Assembly (NCBI GenBank): GCA_008933765.1
Contig: WBUK01000011.1
Location: 1 to 64,000, forward strand
Origin: Ignavibacteriaceae bacterium
GTDB taxonomy: Bacteria; Bacteroidota; Ignavibacteria; Ignavibacteriales; Ignavibacteriaceae
Reading direction: 5' to 3'
Length of the DNA: 64,000 nt
Below the pieces are notes generated by a model. That model saw nothing but the letters and a program-made list of their open reading frames with translations, made no database searches and was not told where the DNA came from. Both the position numbers and the translations under genes were made by a program. This document shows, one piece after another, positions 28,897-39,052 of the stretch. Position 1 is the stretch's first letter; each line of letters opens with the position of its first letter.

Positions 28897-29002
28897 TTAA
28901 AGTAGATTGACTTAAATTGTGGTCATAAAATAAAAAAAATTCGCTTTGCCGGCGGGGCAATTTACAAATTATGCTAAAAATCTACTGTAAAAATATAAAG
29001 TT

Positions 29003-29566
29003 TTGAAAACATTGCTCAAATTATTTGTATCCCTTTTAATTTTAATTTCATTCAGCGCCTCCCCACAGTTAGGCATTCGGCTTCAGGGATCGGCTGCAAT
29101 TCCCGCCGGGCAGCTTGAAAACCATGTTGATGCCGGCTTAGGCGGCAACATAAGTTTTAATTACCCGATCCTTATCCCCGGGTTGGAAGTCTCGTTAACC
29201 ACAGGATATTATTATTGCGGTTTGAAAGATAACCTGCCGGGTTATGAGTTCAATTTCAAATCGATCCCGCTGACGATGGGTTTGCGTTATGTTTTCGGCG
29301 AGGGGAACGAAATCACCCCTTACATCGGTGTTGAAGGAGGGGCATTTTTCACCGAATATTTTCTTGAGGTTGACTACGGACTTAACGGCAAACCGGTTGA
29401 AATAACCAAGGAAGTAACCCCCGGAATTTCACCCGAAGCGGGGTTTCGCATCTACATTGCCCCCGGACTGGATGTTGATGTTAACGCCAGATACAACCGG
29501 ATTCGCACTAAATATGTTTCACGAGCCTATATCGCCCTTCAATCGGGTTTCAGATTGAAATTCTGA
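29003..29566 (+). CDS. Outer membrane beta-barrel protein
   Basis: A 187-residue secreted protein with signal peptide ending near SASPQ, followed by alternating strands of an OmpA/OmpW-like eight-stranded barrel (for example GLRYVFGEGNEITPYIGVEGGAFF) and a terminal Phe (GFRLKF). The start codon is TTG. It sits 3 bp upstream of the T9SS-exported protein at 29570, so the two are co-transcribed. Confidence 0.8.
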   Translation: MKTLLKLFVSLLILISFSASPQLGIRLQGSAAIPAGQLENHVDAGLGGNISFNYPILIPGLEVSLTTGYYYCGLKDNLPGYEFNFKSIPLTMGLRYVFGEGNEITPYIGVEGGAFFTEYFLEVDYGLNGKPVEITKEVTPGISPEAGFRIYIAPGLDVDVNARYNRIRTKYVSRAYIALQSGFRLKF

Positions 29567-29569
29567 CAA

Positions 29570-31678
29570 ATGCTGCAACGGATACTTTTCTTCAACACTA
29601 TCTTCTGCCTCTCTTTAGTTGCACAAAGCAACTGGATTTGGCAAAATCCTATGCCCGTCGGCAAAAACCTTAATGCTTCTGTCGCTTTCGATTCACTTAC
29701 CTGTTACGCCGCAGGAGATGCAGGGGCTTTCATTAAAACCACTGACGGAGGCAAAAACTGGGTGCTGCTTAACGCACCTGACCAATATGACATTCTTTCA
29801 CTTTCTTTTATAAATACACAGACCGGAATTGCAGGCTGCGCTCGTGGTGTGGTGCTAAGAACAACAGACGGTGGGGCTACTTTCACCGCTGCAATTACCG
29901 ATTCGATCAGAGATGTGAAATCTGTTTTGCTAACCTCTGACGGAAAAGTATACGGCGCAGGCGATAAGGGGCTTTTTATCAAATCGGATGACGGAGGTAT
30001 CAGCTGGAGCAGAACCGCTTTCGACACCCTCTCTTTCGCTGCTTTGGAGCTGATTCAGGGTGGGGCTATAGTTGTGGTCGGCGAGTCCGGGGTGATTTAT
30101 CGCTCGAATAACGGTGGCGCGAACTGGAACTTAGTCAGACGAGACGACTCGCAAACTCTTTCCGCTGTAAAATTTAAAGACAACCAAAACGGGTGGGCGC
30201 TCGGAAGAAATGGGCTCGGGTTAAAATCTACTGACGGCGGAACAAGCTGGCAGCAAATTAACACCGAAACAACTAAATGGATTAAAACAGTTTCTGTTCT
30301 GCCTTCAGGAAGGCTGTTTGCCGCTGGTGCACCCGGTCTGCTGATTAAAAGCGATGACGACGGCAACTCGTGGGTGAGATCGGGCGACAGTTCAAAATTC
30401 AGCATCAATACTTCCGCTTTTGCGGATGGTCGCGGCTGGGTTTTCGGTAACAACGGGCTGACTATTGCCACTTCCGACGCCGGAAATTCGTGGGAGTTTC
30501 AATCGCAAGGCTCCGAAAATACTATTAATTCCGTCAGGTTTTTGGATGAATATATCGGAACTGCGGTTGGCGACAGCGGAATTATCCTGAGAACAGAAGA
30601 CGGCGGCGATACCTGGGTTAGACAATACACAGGCTACAACTATAATCTTAACGACCTCTTCTTTTTGAATCAATATCAAGGGTGGATCGTGGGGGACCAC
30701 GGCACCATTTTCCAAACTCTTGACAAAGGTGAACACTGGGAAAAACAAAACCTTTCCATGGTTACATCCGAAGATATTTATTCAATTGAAGGAACTGCAT
30801 TCGCCAATAAAGCCGTCGGTGCAGGGGGTACTTATTTGGTTTCTTCAAACTCACCTTCCGGTGCAGTATGGGGGAGGGGTTCAGCCCCTCTTAAATCTTA
30901 CCGCGGTATTTACACTCTCTCCTCAAAATCTGCCACGCTGATTGGTGATGGGGGTACTATAATTCAGATGACCTCTGTACCGGGCGGTTCGGGGATTAAA
31001 GACCTTTCAATCGACAGCAAATTTGATCTTAGAGATATATACTTTACGCCTGAAAAAAAGGGATGGATCGTCGGTAAATATGGAATTGTTTTATATTCCT
31101 CGAATCAAGGCGGAAAATGGACAATTTTGGATACTCTCCCCGTTACCTGGCTTAACACCGTTTATTTCTACGATACCCTGAACGGTTATACTGCAGGCTC
31201 TTATGGTTCCCTATTTAAAAGTAATGACGGCGGGCATAACTGGAGTAAAATCCACACGGGTGTTACAAACACATTCAAAAAATCATTCTTCTTCAATAAA
31301 GATGAAGGGTGGTTGGTGGGTACCTACGGGTTGCTGATGAAAACCGTTAACGGAGGCGGTTCTTCTTCCCCGACGGGGGTTAAAGACGCTGAAGATGTGG
31401 CGGCGAATATTCCAAAAGAGTTTGAACTCCATCAAAATTATCCGAATCCTTTCAACCCGGTTACTGTAATTTCGTTTGATCTTCCCGCCGCCGGAAGATA
31501 CAAACTTTCCATATTTGATATTCTGGGAAAAGAAGCGGAAGTGTTGTTGGATGACGAGCTGCAACCCGGGCACCACTTCGTTTCCTTCGATGCGCATGGG
31601 TTGCCCTCAGGGGTTTATTTCTATAAATTATCAGGAAATGGCAGCCAAAATATTAAAAAAATGATACTTTTAAAATAA
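29570..31678 (+). CDS. T9SS-exported YCF48/BNR-repeat beta-propeller protein
   Basis: A 702-residue secreted protein. It has about ten repeats with T-x-D-G-G-x-(T/N)-W (for example TTDGGKNW, SDDGGISW and STDGGTSW), the YCF48/HCF136-like or BNR beta-propeller signature. A C-terminal sorting domain of about 80 residues starts HQNYPNPFNPVT and ends GVYFYKLSG...KKMILLK. This directs export through the type IX secretion system and surface attachment. The binding partner is unknown. The start lies 3 bp after the barrel gene. Confidence 0.9.
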   Translation: MLQRILFFNTIFCLSLVAQSNWIWQNPMPVGKNLNASVAFDSLTCYAAGDAGAFIKTTDGGKNWVLLNAPDQYDILSLSFINTQTGIAGCARGVVLRTTDGGATFTAAITDSIRDVKSVLLTSDGKVYGAGDKGLFIKSDDGGISWSRTAFDTLSFAALELIQGGAIVVVGESGVIYRSNNGGANWNLVRRDDSQTLSAVKFKDNQNGWALGRNGLGLKSTDGGTSWQQINTETTKWIKTVSVLPSGRLFAAGAPGLLIKSDDDGNSWVRSGDSSKFSINTSAFADGRGWVFGNNGLTIATSDAGNSWEFQSQGSENTINSVRFLDEYIGTAVGDSGIILRTEDGGDTWVRQYTGYNYNLNDLFFLNQYQGWIVGDHGTIFQTLDKGEHWEKQNLSMVTSEDIYSIEGTAFANKAVGAGGTYLVSSNSPSGAVWGRGSAPLKSYRGIYTLSSKSATLIGDGGTIIQMTSVPGGSGIKDLSIDSKFDLRDIYFTPEKKGWIVGKYGIVLYSSNQGGKWTILDTLPVTWLNTVYFYDTLNGYTAGSYGSLFKSNDGGHNWSKIHTGVTNTFKKSFFFNKDEGWLVGTYGLLMKTVNGGGSSSPTGVKDAEDVAANIPKEFELHQNYPNPFNPVTVISFDLPAAGRYKLSIFDILGKEAEVLLDDELQPGHHFVSFDAHGLPSGVYFYKLSGNGSQNIKKMILLK

Positions 31679-31865
31679 TTTTTTGCCAAACCGGATGAAT
31701 TTTGAACGATAAGTTTTTTTTAATCATTATATTTGAACAGGTGAGTTTCTTACAACTTTGAAGCATTTCAGACCGCAACAACTCACTGTTTTCTTTTTTT
31801 TCAATATTTGAAAATTTATTAACTTTGTTTTTGAATATATTTCTATTGTACGAAAGTAATCGCAA

Positions 31866-32240
31866 ATGCCTGAAATTTTATTAGTTGAAGATAATAAAGA
31901 GAACAGAGATGTGATGGCGCATTTTCTGCGCAAAGTCGGAAATGTGCAAACCGCAGAAGATGGGCCTTCATCCGTGCAGAAATGCAATGAAAATAAATTT
32001 GATATTATTCTTATGGATATTAACCTTGGGCTGGGTATGAACGGAATTGAAGCTACTAAAAGAATAAGGCAACTGCCCGGCTATAACTCAGTTCCTATTG
32101 TGGCAGTTACCGCTTATGCTATGGCGGGGGACAGGGAAACCTTTATGAAAAACGGCTGCTCGCATTATATATCAAAACCCTTCACTAAAAAAGAGTTTCT
32201 TTCATTGGTGGAAGAAGCGCTTGGTTCGGGAATAAATTAG
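31866..32240 (+). CDS. Stand-alone response regulator receiver protein
   Basis: A 124-residue CheY-like receiver domain without an output domain. Phosphoacceptor is D51 (ILMDINLG), with acidic E8/D9, the conserved Thr in VAVTAYAM and Lys in ISKPFTK. It resembles the DivK/PleD group of single-domain regulators. The gene ends 4 bp inside the convergent glycosyltransferase gene. The cognate kinase is not nearby. Confidence 0.9.
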   Translation: MPEILLVEDNKENRDVMAHFLRKVGNVQTAEDGPSSVQKCNENKFDIILMDINLGLGMNGIEATKRIRQLPGYNSVPIVAVTAYAMAGDRETFMKNGCSHYISKPFTKKEFLSLVEEALGSGIN

Positions 32241-33310
32241 TTCGCAGCCAAATTAAGTTGCCGTTGCGCAGTTTTATACACCATTTCCACACTTAACTCC
32301 TTTATACATTTATATTTAACATCTGTTCGTGTGCATGTTAACGGCTTTGGCGAATAGAAAAAGCAGGGTGAACAGTCTAAGTATAATGATGCAATTTCAT
32401 ACTCGGTCATCCACGGATGAATGTAATTTATGTTTGTGGGGCCTATTATTGCAAGCACCTTTACCCCCATTGCAGAGGAAACATGCATCAGGCTGGAATC
32501 GTTTGTGATGAACAAATCGCATTTCTTAATCAGCGCAGCCGACTGGCTTAAAGAGCGCGTTTTCGGCTCTTTGAATACACCTTCACCGGCTAATTCCATT
32601 ATATTGGCTCTGAGTTCTTTTTCTTCCGGTCCCCCGAAAAGCAACACTTCGCAGCCGTGCTTTTCTTTCAGCAACTTCCCCAAAGCGGCAAATTTTTCGG
32701 GTTCCCACCTGCGGTGTATGTGGTTTTTGAAAGTAGCGCAGCCGGGGTGAAATCCGACTAATTTTGCCCCTTCTTTAACTTCATTTTTTAGGTATTCTTC
32801 TGCGAATTGTGTATCATCCTCGTTTAGAGGGAATTGCAGCGGGTATAATGCAACTTCTTCAAAACCGAACATTTTCTTCACAAGGTTAACATTTTCTTCT
32901 ACATTATGAAGCGAATCATCTTCGGTTATCCGCACATTGTTCAGCCAACCGAAACAGCTCCCGTCCATTCTTAAATATTTTACCTGCCCCCTCTTTTTTG
33001 CGCCAATTAACCACTGAATGCCGTTATACTCGCGCCGGTTTGAGGGATAAACACTGATTGAATGTGTATATTTACCCCTGAGTGAGAGAACAAACTTCAA
33101 CGAACGAAAAGCGCCTTCAGCCAAAAAGTCAAAAAGTATTACTTTATCAAAAAATCCCGTTCGATCGTATATGTTTTTAGTACCGGGGAACATAACGAGT
33201 GCATCAATAACCGCATCAGGAAACTTTTCCCTCAGCAGTTTTGCAGCAGGTGTGAACATAAGAGCATCACCTATGCCGGAGAGAGCGAGAATAAGAATTT
33301 TCTTTTTCAC
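32237..33310 (-). CDS. Glycosyltransferase family 9 (heptosyltransferase-like)
   Basis: A 357-residue GT9 protein: N-terminal ILALSGIGDALMFTPAAKLLREKFP, the mid segment VGFHPGCATFKN, VLLFGGPEEKE and the acceptor/donor site CDLFITNDSSLMHVSSAMG. Family members add heptose or similar sugars to lipopolysaccharide core. A Cys-rich C-terminus (CSPCFFY...CTRTDVKYKC) is typical. It is transcribed alone. Confidence 0.9.
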   Translation of the reverse strand: MKKKILILALSGIGDALMFTPAAKLLREKFPDAVIDALVMFPGTKNIYDRTGFFDKVILFDFLAEGAFRSLKFVLSLRGKYTHSISVYPSNRREYNGIQWLIGAKKRGQVKYLRMDGSCFGWLNNVRITEDDSLHNVEENVNLVKKMFGFEEVALYPLQFPLNEDDTQFAEEYLKNEVKEGAKLVGFHPGCATFKNHIHRRWEPEKFAALGKLLKEKHGCEVLLFGGPEEKELRANIMELAGEGVFKEPKTRSLSQSAALIKKCDLFITNDSSLMHVSSAMGVKVLAIIGPTNINYIHPWMTEYEIASLYLDCSPCFFYSPKPLTCTRTDVKYKCIKELSVEMVYKTAQRQLNLAAN

Positions 33311-33487
33311 TTACTGTTTAGTCGTTTTTGCTGTTAATTTGTTTCCGTCTGTTCTGCTGAACGCTCATCGCTTTCAAAGGTTCAGTCAGTTCCAACGGTT
33401 TGGTTTTCCGGTTAACTTGCCTTCGTTTGTTTTAAGTTAATTTTCCGTACCGCCTTTCTGTACCGCCGGTGTTTTTAAAAAGCGGGG

Positions 33488-33521
33488 CGGAAAAAACAAA
33501 GGGAGCGGCGAGGCTCCCTTT
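33488..33521 (-). terminator. Rho-independent terminator of the DUF2723 gene
   Basis: On the minus strand AAAGGGAGC (33521-33513) pairs with GCTCCCTTT (33506-33498), followed by GTTTTTTCC. It lies 10 bp after the stop codon. Confidence 0.85.
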
Positions 33522-33531
33522 GGCTTAAATA

Positions 33532-36500
33532 CTACTGTTTCAACTGCTCGCCCTGCTGCTGTTTGGTTGTATCACCGGAAGTGTCGGGCGCTGAGGGGTC
33601 TTTACCGTGCATAATAGCGTTGAATTTATCGCGCAGTGTTTTAGTAAACGGCTGATTCGGATAATATTGATCGAAGATATCGATTAACTTCAGCCCTTTT
33701 GCCACTTGTTTTGTGGCTTCATAGTAATCCAGCAAAATAGAGGGTGTAGATTGATCCGTAAGAACAGACTGCGGGTTATCGTTTATCAATTTCCACGCAA
33801 CAGGTTCAACATCTTTCATTATTTCTTCATACTTGCTTTCGTTGCCTACTTTACGAAACATGTTTGCATAATCGGCACGGTATCTGAAATCATCAATTGT
33901 GCGCTTCATCGGCAACAACTCTTCCAATTTGTTGAGCACCTGAATCGCTTTCGCAGTGTCTTTTTTCACCGTCTGGTAATAAACAATAAGCCTGTAAAAC
34001 GAATTTCTGTAGTTAAGGGTCATTCTTTTTTGATTTTCATCTAAGAAGACATTGGGGTCAGCAATGCTTCTGAATTTAAGCCCGCGCTTATATTCTTTGC
34101 TGTAAAAATCGGGCTTAACATCGGTCATTAACTGTTCAGAAAGAATCTTTTCATTAACGGCGGAATTGTCATCTCTTACTTCGAAGGGCATCAATCTGTA
34201 AGCCATACCCTCGAGAACTAAGAACCTGCCCAAACCGATTTTAGTATCTTCGCTGCATGTGGTTGAGTAGTAAACCGGTCTGCCCCACCCTGCATTTTTA
34301 ATCAGGTCGATCACCACTCTATCCTGCACTCTTGCATAAGTTCTGCCATCCTGAATCTTTGGCAAGTCGGTCTCCCAGACGATTTGCGGCTTGTATGTAA
34401 CCGAATCGGGGTACTCTTTAGTCAGTCTTTCAAACTCTTCTTTGGATACATTCAAAGTAATAGTTTGACTATCAAACAGTTCGGGTCGCAAATTTTTAAT
34501 TTCAATATCGCTCATCGAGAGTTTGATTTTAGGTGTTCCGTAAGGCGCAAGGTTCTTCATTTGCCTTATATACCACTCTGTGTTAGCCAGCGAAAGGTTC
34601 ACCACCCTGATATCTCTTCTGACACCTTCAACATCCTGCAGATACCAGAGCGGGAAGGTATCGTTATCGCCGTTAGTGAACAGTATCGCATTCGGAGCAC
34701 AGCTTTGCAGAAGGTTATAGGCATAGTCCCACGGTATCCAGTTAGCAGACCTGTCGTGAGTGTAAACATTAGCCGAATACATTCTGACGGGTACAAAGAA
34801 AATCCCCAGAAGCAAGACGGCATATCCGAGGGCAACGCCGGCACTTTCTTTTTTCAGTTTTTCATAGAGCCACATTGCAACTTCTTTAATTGCAATGCCT
34901 ATCCAAAGTGAAAAGACAAAGAACGCCCCGACATAGAAATAGTCTCTCTCCCTCGGTTGCGGCTGCTGTTGGTTCTGGTAGTATGCCGTAAGGTACCCCA
35001 TAAAGATGAAAAGCACTAACCAGGCCATAGCCATTTTTCTGTCTTTTCTGAAGTGGAAAATTACGCCGATAATACCGAGAAGAAAGGGGATGCCGAAGAG
35101 TGAATCTTTTGTATCTCCGCTAAATTCCAGGTTAAAAGGTTTACCGAGCGTATTCCCAATTTGGTTAAAAGGTGCGATATTGCTTCCGGCATCCTGATTC
35201 CACGACTCGCGCCCGGCGTAGTTCCAAAGCAGATAGCGGGTCATCATGTGGTTCATCTGATAAGAGTAAAGGAAGTGCAGGTCCGACGAATAATTTAAGT
35301 ACACACCCTGCTGATGCTCTTCCTGCGTAAATCTCCTTTTAAAAGTGGGGAAATCACCATATTGTTCACGGTTGAGATATTTAACCAATTCAGGAAAATC
35401 ATCCGGTTCATTTTCGTTCATTGGCGGGTTAGCGTTGGATCTTATTATTACCTGAGTGTAGGTGGCAAACCCCAGCAAAATGAAAATTGCAGAAAGTGCT
35501 ACTAAATGAAGTGTAGCCCGCTTGTATTTATGTGCTAAGTAAGCTATCAAACTCAACACTCCCAGAAAAACGGTGATGAATGTTAACTCGCCACTTAATG
35601 TCCGCCCGCCAATGAGCGACATGAGCTTGGGCAGATATTTTACAACGCCCGGGTAGGTAAGAAAAAGTGCTGCCCCGCCAATAAAGAAAGGGAAGTAAAT
35701 CGAGTTTCGCGTGAACACCTTTTTGTAGAAAACAATCACTACAATCAGAGAAATGATAAAGAGCCATATTTTGAAATTTTTATCAAAACTTGAATATTCG
35801 TCAGCAGTAGGAGGCACCGCCTGAGTTGCACGGCCCCACATGAATGCTGCAAAACCTAAAATAATCAGAGAATGCAGAAGGAATACCCTCACGGAAGCGT
35901 CGTATTCTTCCTGATTATTTAAATATTTTCTGAAAGTAATTATCATAACCACGGGCACCATTGCAAGCACGCTCATTAAGTGAACACCGATGGAAAGACC
36001 AATGAGATAGGCGAGGAATACTAAATATCTTTCACTTCCGGGCTCATCAGCTTTTTCATTCCATAACATTATCAGATACATAATTGCAGCATAGAGCACA
36101 GTGCTGGCAGCATAAACTTCAGCCTCTACTGCGTTGAACCAGAAGGTATCGCTGAAAGAGAATGAAAGCGCACCACACGCAGCGGCAACTATGGTTGTGA
36201 CAGCTTCGAAGGTGTTGTTGGCTACCTTTCCGCGGTAATTCTCAATTATTTTAACGATTATCAGGTATAAAAAGAAGATCGAGAGTGCACTTGAAAGCAC
36301 CGATACCATGTTTACGCGCAAACCAAGGTTATCAACAAACGGTATCATGGAGAAAACCCTGCCTACCAGCAGGAAGAAGGGTGCACCCGGCGGGTGAGGC
36401 ACCTGCAAAGAGTAGGAAGCGGCTATGAACTCACCACAGTCCCAAAATGAAACGGACGGCTGGACGGTTGACCATAACACAAAAAATGAGATAAAAAATA

Positions 36501-36540
36501 CTATTGCCGCAGCAATGCGGTTCATTAGCTTGAAATCCAT
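33532..36540 (-). CDS. DUF2723 membrane protein (protein O-mannosyltransferase-like)
   Basis: A 1002-residue protein. The N-terminal half has 12 or more membrane segments and the DUF2723 signature SFWDCGEFIAASYSLQVPHPPG near residue 30-55, similar in layout to GT-C glycosyltransferases that use a polyprenyl-linked donor (acidic D/E pair in the first periplasmic loop). The second half is a large soluble periplasmic part (FTNGDNDTFPLWYLQDVEG, about 600-980) with TPR-like helices. Its target is unknown; in Bacteroidota such enzymes are linked to secreted-protein glycosylation. It may be co-transcribed with the small gene at 36562. Confidence 0.88.
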   Translation of the reverse strand: MDFKLMNRIAAAIVFFISFFVLWSTVQPSVSFWDCGEFIAASYSLQVPHPPGAPFFLLVGRVFSMIPFVDNLGLRVNMVSVLSSALSIFFLYLIIVKIIENYRGKVANNTFEAVTTIVAAACGALSFSFSDTFWFNAVEAEVYAASTVLYAAIMYLIMLWNEKADEPGSERYLVFLAYLIGLSIGVHLMSVLAMVPVVMIITFRKYLNNQEEYDASVRVFLLHSLIILGFAAFMWGRATQAVPPTADEYSSFDKNFKIWLFIISLIVVIVFYKKVFTRNSIYFPFFIGGAALFLTYPGVVKYLPKLMSLIGGRTLSGELTFITVFLGVLSLIAYLAHKYKRATLHLVALSAIFILLGFATYTQVIIRSNANPPMNENEPDDFPELVKYLNREQYGDFPTFKRRFTQEEHQQGVYLNYSSDLHFLYSYQMNHMMTRYLLWNYAGRESWNQDAGSNIAPFNQIGNTLGKPFNLEFSGDTKDSLFGIPFLLGIIGVIFHFRKDRKMAMAWLVLFIFMGYLTAYYQNQQQPQPRERDYFYVGAFFVFSLWIGIAIKEVAMWLYEKLKKESAGVALGYAVLLLGIFFVPVRMYSANVYTHDRSANWIPWDYAYNLLQSCAPNAILFTNGDNDTFPLWYLQDVEGVRRDIRVVNLSLANTEWYIRQMKNLAPYGTPKIKLSMSDIEIKNLRPELFDSQTITLNVSKEEFERLTKEYPDSVTYKPQIVWETDLPKIQDGRTYARVQDRVVIDLIKNAGWGRPVYYSTTCSEDTKIGLGRFLVLEGMAYRLMPFEVRDDNSAVNEKILSEQLMTDVKPDFYSKEYKRGLKFRSIADPNVFLDENQKRMTLNYRNSFYRLIVYYQTVKKDTAKAIQVLNKLEELLPMKRTIDDFRYRADYANMFRKVGNESKYEEIMKDVEPVAWKLINDNPQSVLTDQSTPSILLDYYEATKQVAKGLKLIDIFDQYYPNQPFTKTLRDKFNAIMHGKDPSAPDTSGDTTKQQQGEQLKQ

Positions 36541-36561
36541 TAATTCCTCAATTGATTCATT

Positions 36562-36798
36562 TTAATTTGTTTCATCTTGCTTTGGTTTAAACAGCGCATC
36601 GAAGGCGCTTTTATCCCGCTTAACTTCATATTTTGCAACAAGTTCTCTGAGGCGCTTCATCGAGAGTGAATCGAACTCCTCTTCATCCTTGTGCCTTTTT
36701 TCAAACATTTTAAGTTCTTCCAACTCACGGGGGTCAAGTTTCCTTCTCTGTTTGCCGAGTTGTTCTAAGAGTTTCCTTTGTTCACGAAGCAGCGACAT
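36562..36798 (-). CDS. Small charged helical protein, unknown
   Basis: A 78-residue, strongly charged protein (many K, R and E) predicted as two helices, including LREQRKLLEQLGKQRRKL. It has no signal peptide and I recognise no family. It lies 21 bp upstream of the DUF2723 gene in the same direction, with a plausible ATG, so it may be co-transcribed with it. Confidence 0.6.
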   Translation of the reverse strand: MSLLREQRKLLEQLGKQRRKLDPRELEELKMFEKRHKDEEEFDSLSMKRLRELVAKYEVKRDKSAFDALFKPKQDETN

Positions 36799-36947
36799 AA
36801 GCAGTTAAAAATTGTTCAAACTGCAAATATAATGAAAACAATAAAGTATAAGGGGGTTAATTTTATTCCAATCTGCTGTTTTTTGTTTTGGTACGAATTT
36901 TGTTATATTTTTGCTGAAAGTCTTGTGAAAGTTTCTGTTAATGTTCT

Positions 36948-37502
36948 ATGTTCTATCAAATTGATAATGTACTGATTAATAAAGAGATCACTTCGGTGAA
37001 TTTTGCCTGCGACCTCGAAAAATGCAAAGGAGCATGCTGCACTTTTGAGGGGGATTTCGGAGCGCCGCTGCGCCACTCGGAAATTCCGGTTATGAAAGAG
37101 ATACTCCCTCTGATTTTGGATATAATCCCGCCGGAACACCGAAAAGTGATTGAGTCCGAGGGGTTTTACGACGAGTTTCAGGAAGAACTGTTTACCAAAA
37201 GTTATGACCGTAAAGCGTGCGTGTTCGTCTATTACGACGGCGATATCGCTAAGTGCTCGCTTGAAAAAGTTTATTATGAAGGGAAGACAAATTGGAAAAA
37301 GCCGATCTCTTGCCACCTCTTCCCAATTCGAATTTCCCCGTTCGGCGGGGATATTTTGAGATACGAACGCTTTCCGTTCTGCGAACCCGCAATTGAAAAA
37401 GGGAATAAAGAAAAAACCAGAATGATTACTTTTTTGCGCGAACCTCTTACCCGTAACTACGGGGAGGAATGGTACAGCGCTTTGGAAGGATTAGAAGACT
37501 GA
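36948..37502 (+). CDS. DUF3109 family Cys-rich protein
   Basis: A 184-residue DUF3109 protein. The conserved Cys pattern is visible: C-x4-C-x3-CC (NFACDLEKCKGACC), then a Cys in RKACVF, in IAKCSL and in ISCHLFPIRI, plus a C-terminal FCEPA. This resembles the YkgJ type of zinc or iron-sulfur binding. Function is unknown. Its stop overlaps the rpoN start (TGATG), so the two are translationally coupled. Confidence 0.88.
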   Translation: MFYQIDNVLINKEITSVNFACDLEKCKGACCTFEGDFGAPLRHSEIPVMKEILPLILDIIPPEHRKVIESEGFYDEFQEELFTKSYDRKACVFVYYDGDIAKCSLEKVYYEGKTNWKKPISCHLFPIRISPFGGDILRYERFPFCEPAIEKGNKEKTRMITFLREPLTRNYGEEWYSALEGLED

Positions 37503-38929
37503 TGCTTTCGATTCAACAAAAACTATCGCAAACCCAAAAGCTTACGCCGCAACAGATTCAATATCAAAAACTGCTGCAGCTTAACAATTTAGCCCTCGAA
37601 CAAAGGATTAAGGAAGAACTGGAACTTAACCCGATGCTCGAAGAAGAACTCGACCTGAAAACTGAGCAGGATGATGACGAAAGGTTCGATGAAGACGAGA
37701 ACTTCAACGAGGATAATGAGTTCACCGTTGAAGATTATATGAATGATGAGGACTACTACAACGACCCCTCGAGTATGGACCAAAGGGAGGAGACCTTCCG
37801 CCCGATTGCCCGCTCACGAGAGTCGTTCTCCGAAAAATTGTTGCAGCAACTTTATATGCTCGATATCTCCGAAGATTTAACCACGCTTGGTGAGGAGATT
37901 ATTGGCAATCTTGATGACGACGGCTACCTTGCCCGCAGTTTGGAAGATTTAGTAGTTGACCTTGCTACATTTCAAAACATTGTGATTAACCATGCGGATG
38001 CTGAAGAACTGCTGAGAACTATTCAAGCGTTCGACCCGCCCGGAATAGCAACTCGTGACCTGCGCGAGTGCCTGCTGGTTCAACTTCAGACCCTTTCTTA
38101 CGACCCATATTACTCGTTTCTGGCTGAAAAACTGCTGAACGAACATTACGACGCTTTCCTGAAAAAACACTATAATAAAATCAGGGAAGAGATGGCGCTT
38201 AGCGAGGAAACTTTTGCATCGGTTATCAGGCTGATTACTAAACTGAACCCGAAACCCGGCGCCGGGGACATTGATAATTATGAACTTAACCAAATTACCC
38301 CTGATTTTATAATTGATGAGGTTGACGGCGAGTTCAAGATTGAACCTAACGACAGATCGATCCCGTCGGTTACTTTGAGCAAAACTTATTTGGAGATGGT
38401 TGCTGCAAATAAAGCAACAAAAAACCAGTCAGAAAGGGAGAAACAGACATATAAATTTCTGCGCGAAAAGTTTGAATCTGCTAAGTGGTTCATTGCCTGC
38501 ATAGAGCAACGGCGGGATACAATGATGAAGGTTATGCAGTCTATCGTTGAGTTTCAGCAGGAGTTTTTTATGAAGGGGGTGCTCAAACCGCTTCGCTACA
38601 AAGATGTTGCCGGGAACATCAACATGGATATTTCAACCATCAGCCGTGTGGTAAACGGAAAATTTGTTCAAAGCAGGCAGGGCATCCACGAATTGAAATA
38701 TTTCTTCTCCGAGGGTTTAATGACCGACGAAGGGGAAGAGGTTTCAAACAAAGAAATTAAAGAAAGAATTAAACTTCTTATAGAGGCTGAGAATAAATCT
38801 GCACCACTTAGCGACGACAAAATTGCTGATACCCTGAAAGCCGAAGGAGTACAGATTGCCAGGAGAACGGTTACCAAATATCGTGAATCGATGAGGATTC
38901 CCGTTGCCCGCTATCGGAAAGAAGTGTAG
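37502..38929 (+). CDS. rpoN: RNA polymerase sigma-54 factor
   Basis: A 475-residue RpoN. Region I (activator-interacting, Gln/Leu-rich: QTQKLTPQQIQYQKLLQL) and an acidic region II come first, then the core-binding and HTH domains (STISRVVNGKFVQ), and the RpoN box ARRTVTKYRE (about 453-462) that reads the -24 element. The ATG at 37502 overlaps the DUF3109 stop and gives the canonical N-terminus; an upstream in-frame start at 37469 would lie inside DUF3109. It serves promoters like the one at 9402. Confidence 0.97.
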   Translation: MLSIQQKLSQTQKLTPQQIQYQKLLQLNNLALEQRIKEELELNPMLEEELDLKTEQDDDERFDEDENFNEDNEFTVEDYMNDEDYYNDPSSMDQREETFRPIARSRESFSEKLLQQLYMLDISEDLTTLGEEIIGNLDDDGYLARSLEDLVVDLATFQNIVINHADAEELLRTIQAFDPPGIATRDLRECLLVQLQTLSYDPYYSFLAEKLLNEHYDAFLKKHYNKIREEMALSEETFASVIRLITKLNPKPGAGDIDNYELNQITPDFIIDEVDGEFKIEPNDRSIPSVTLSKTYLEMVAANKATKNQSEREKQTYKFLREKFESAKWFIACIEQRRDTMMKVMQSIVEFQQEFFMKGVLKPLRYKDVAGNINMDISTISRVVNGKFVQSRQGIHELKYFFSEGLMTDEGEEVSNKEIKERIKLLIEAENKSAPLSDDKIADTLKAEGVQIARRTVTKYRESMRIPVARYRKEV

Positions 38930-39052
38930 CCGGTTTAGTTTGCTTTACCGGTTAAATGGGGTTGGTTTTGTGTTTGAGTGGTGTTTTATGAACTTAGCGG
39001 GTTTTACCGATGGCGGGAATCTAATGTACGATATAAAATATGATGAGAAAAG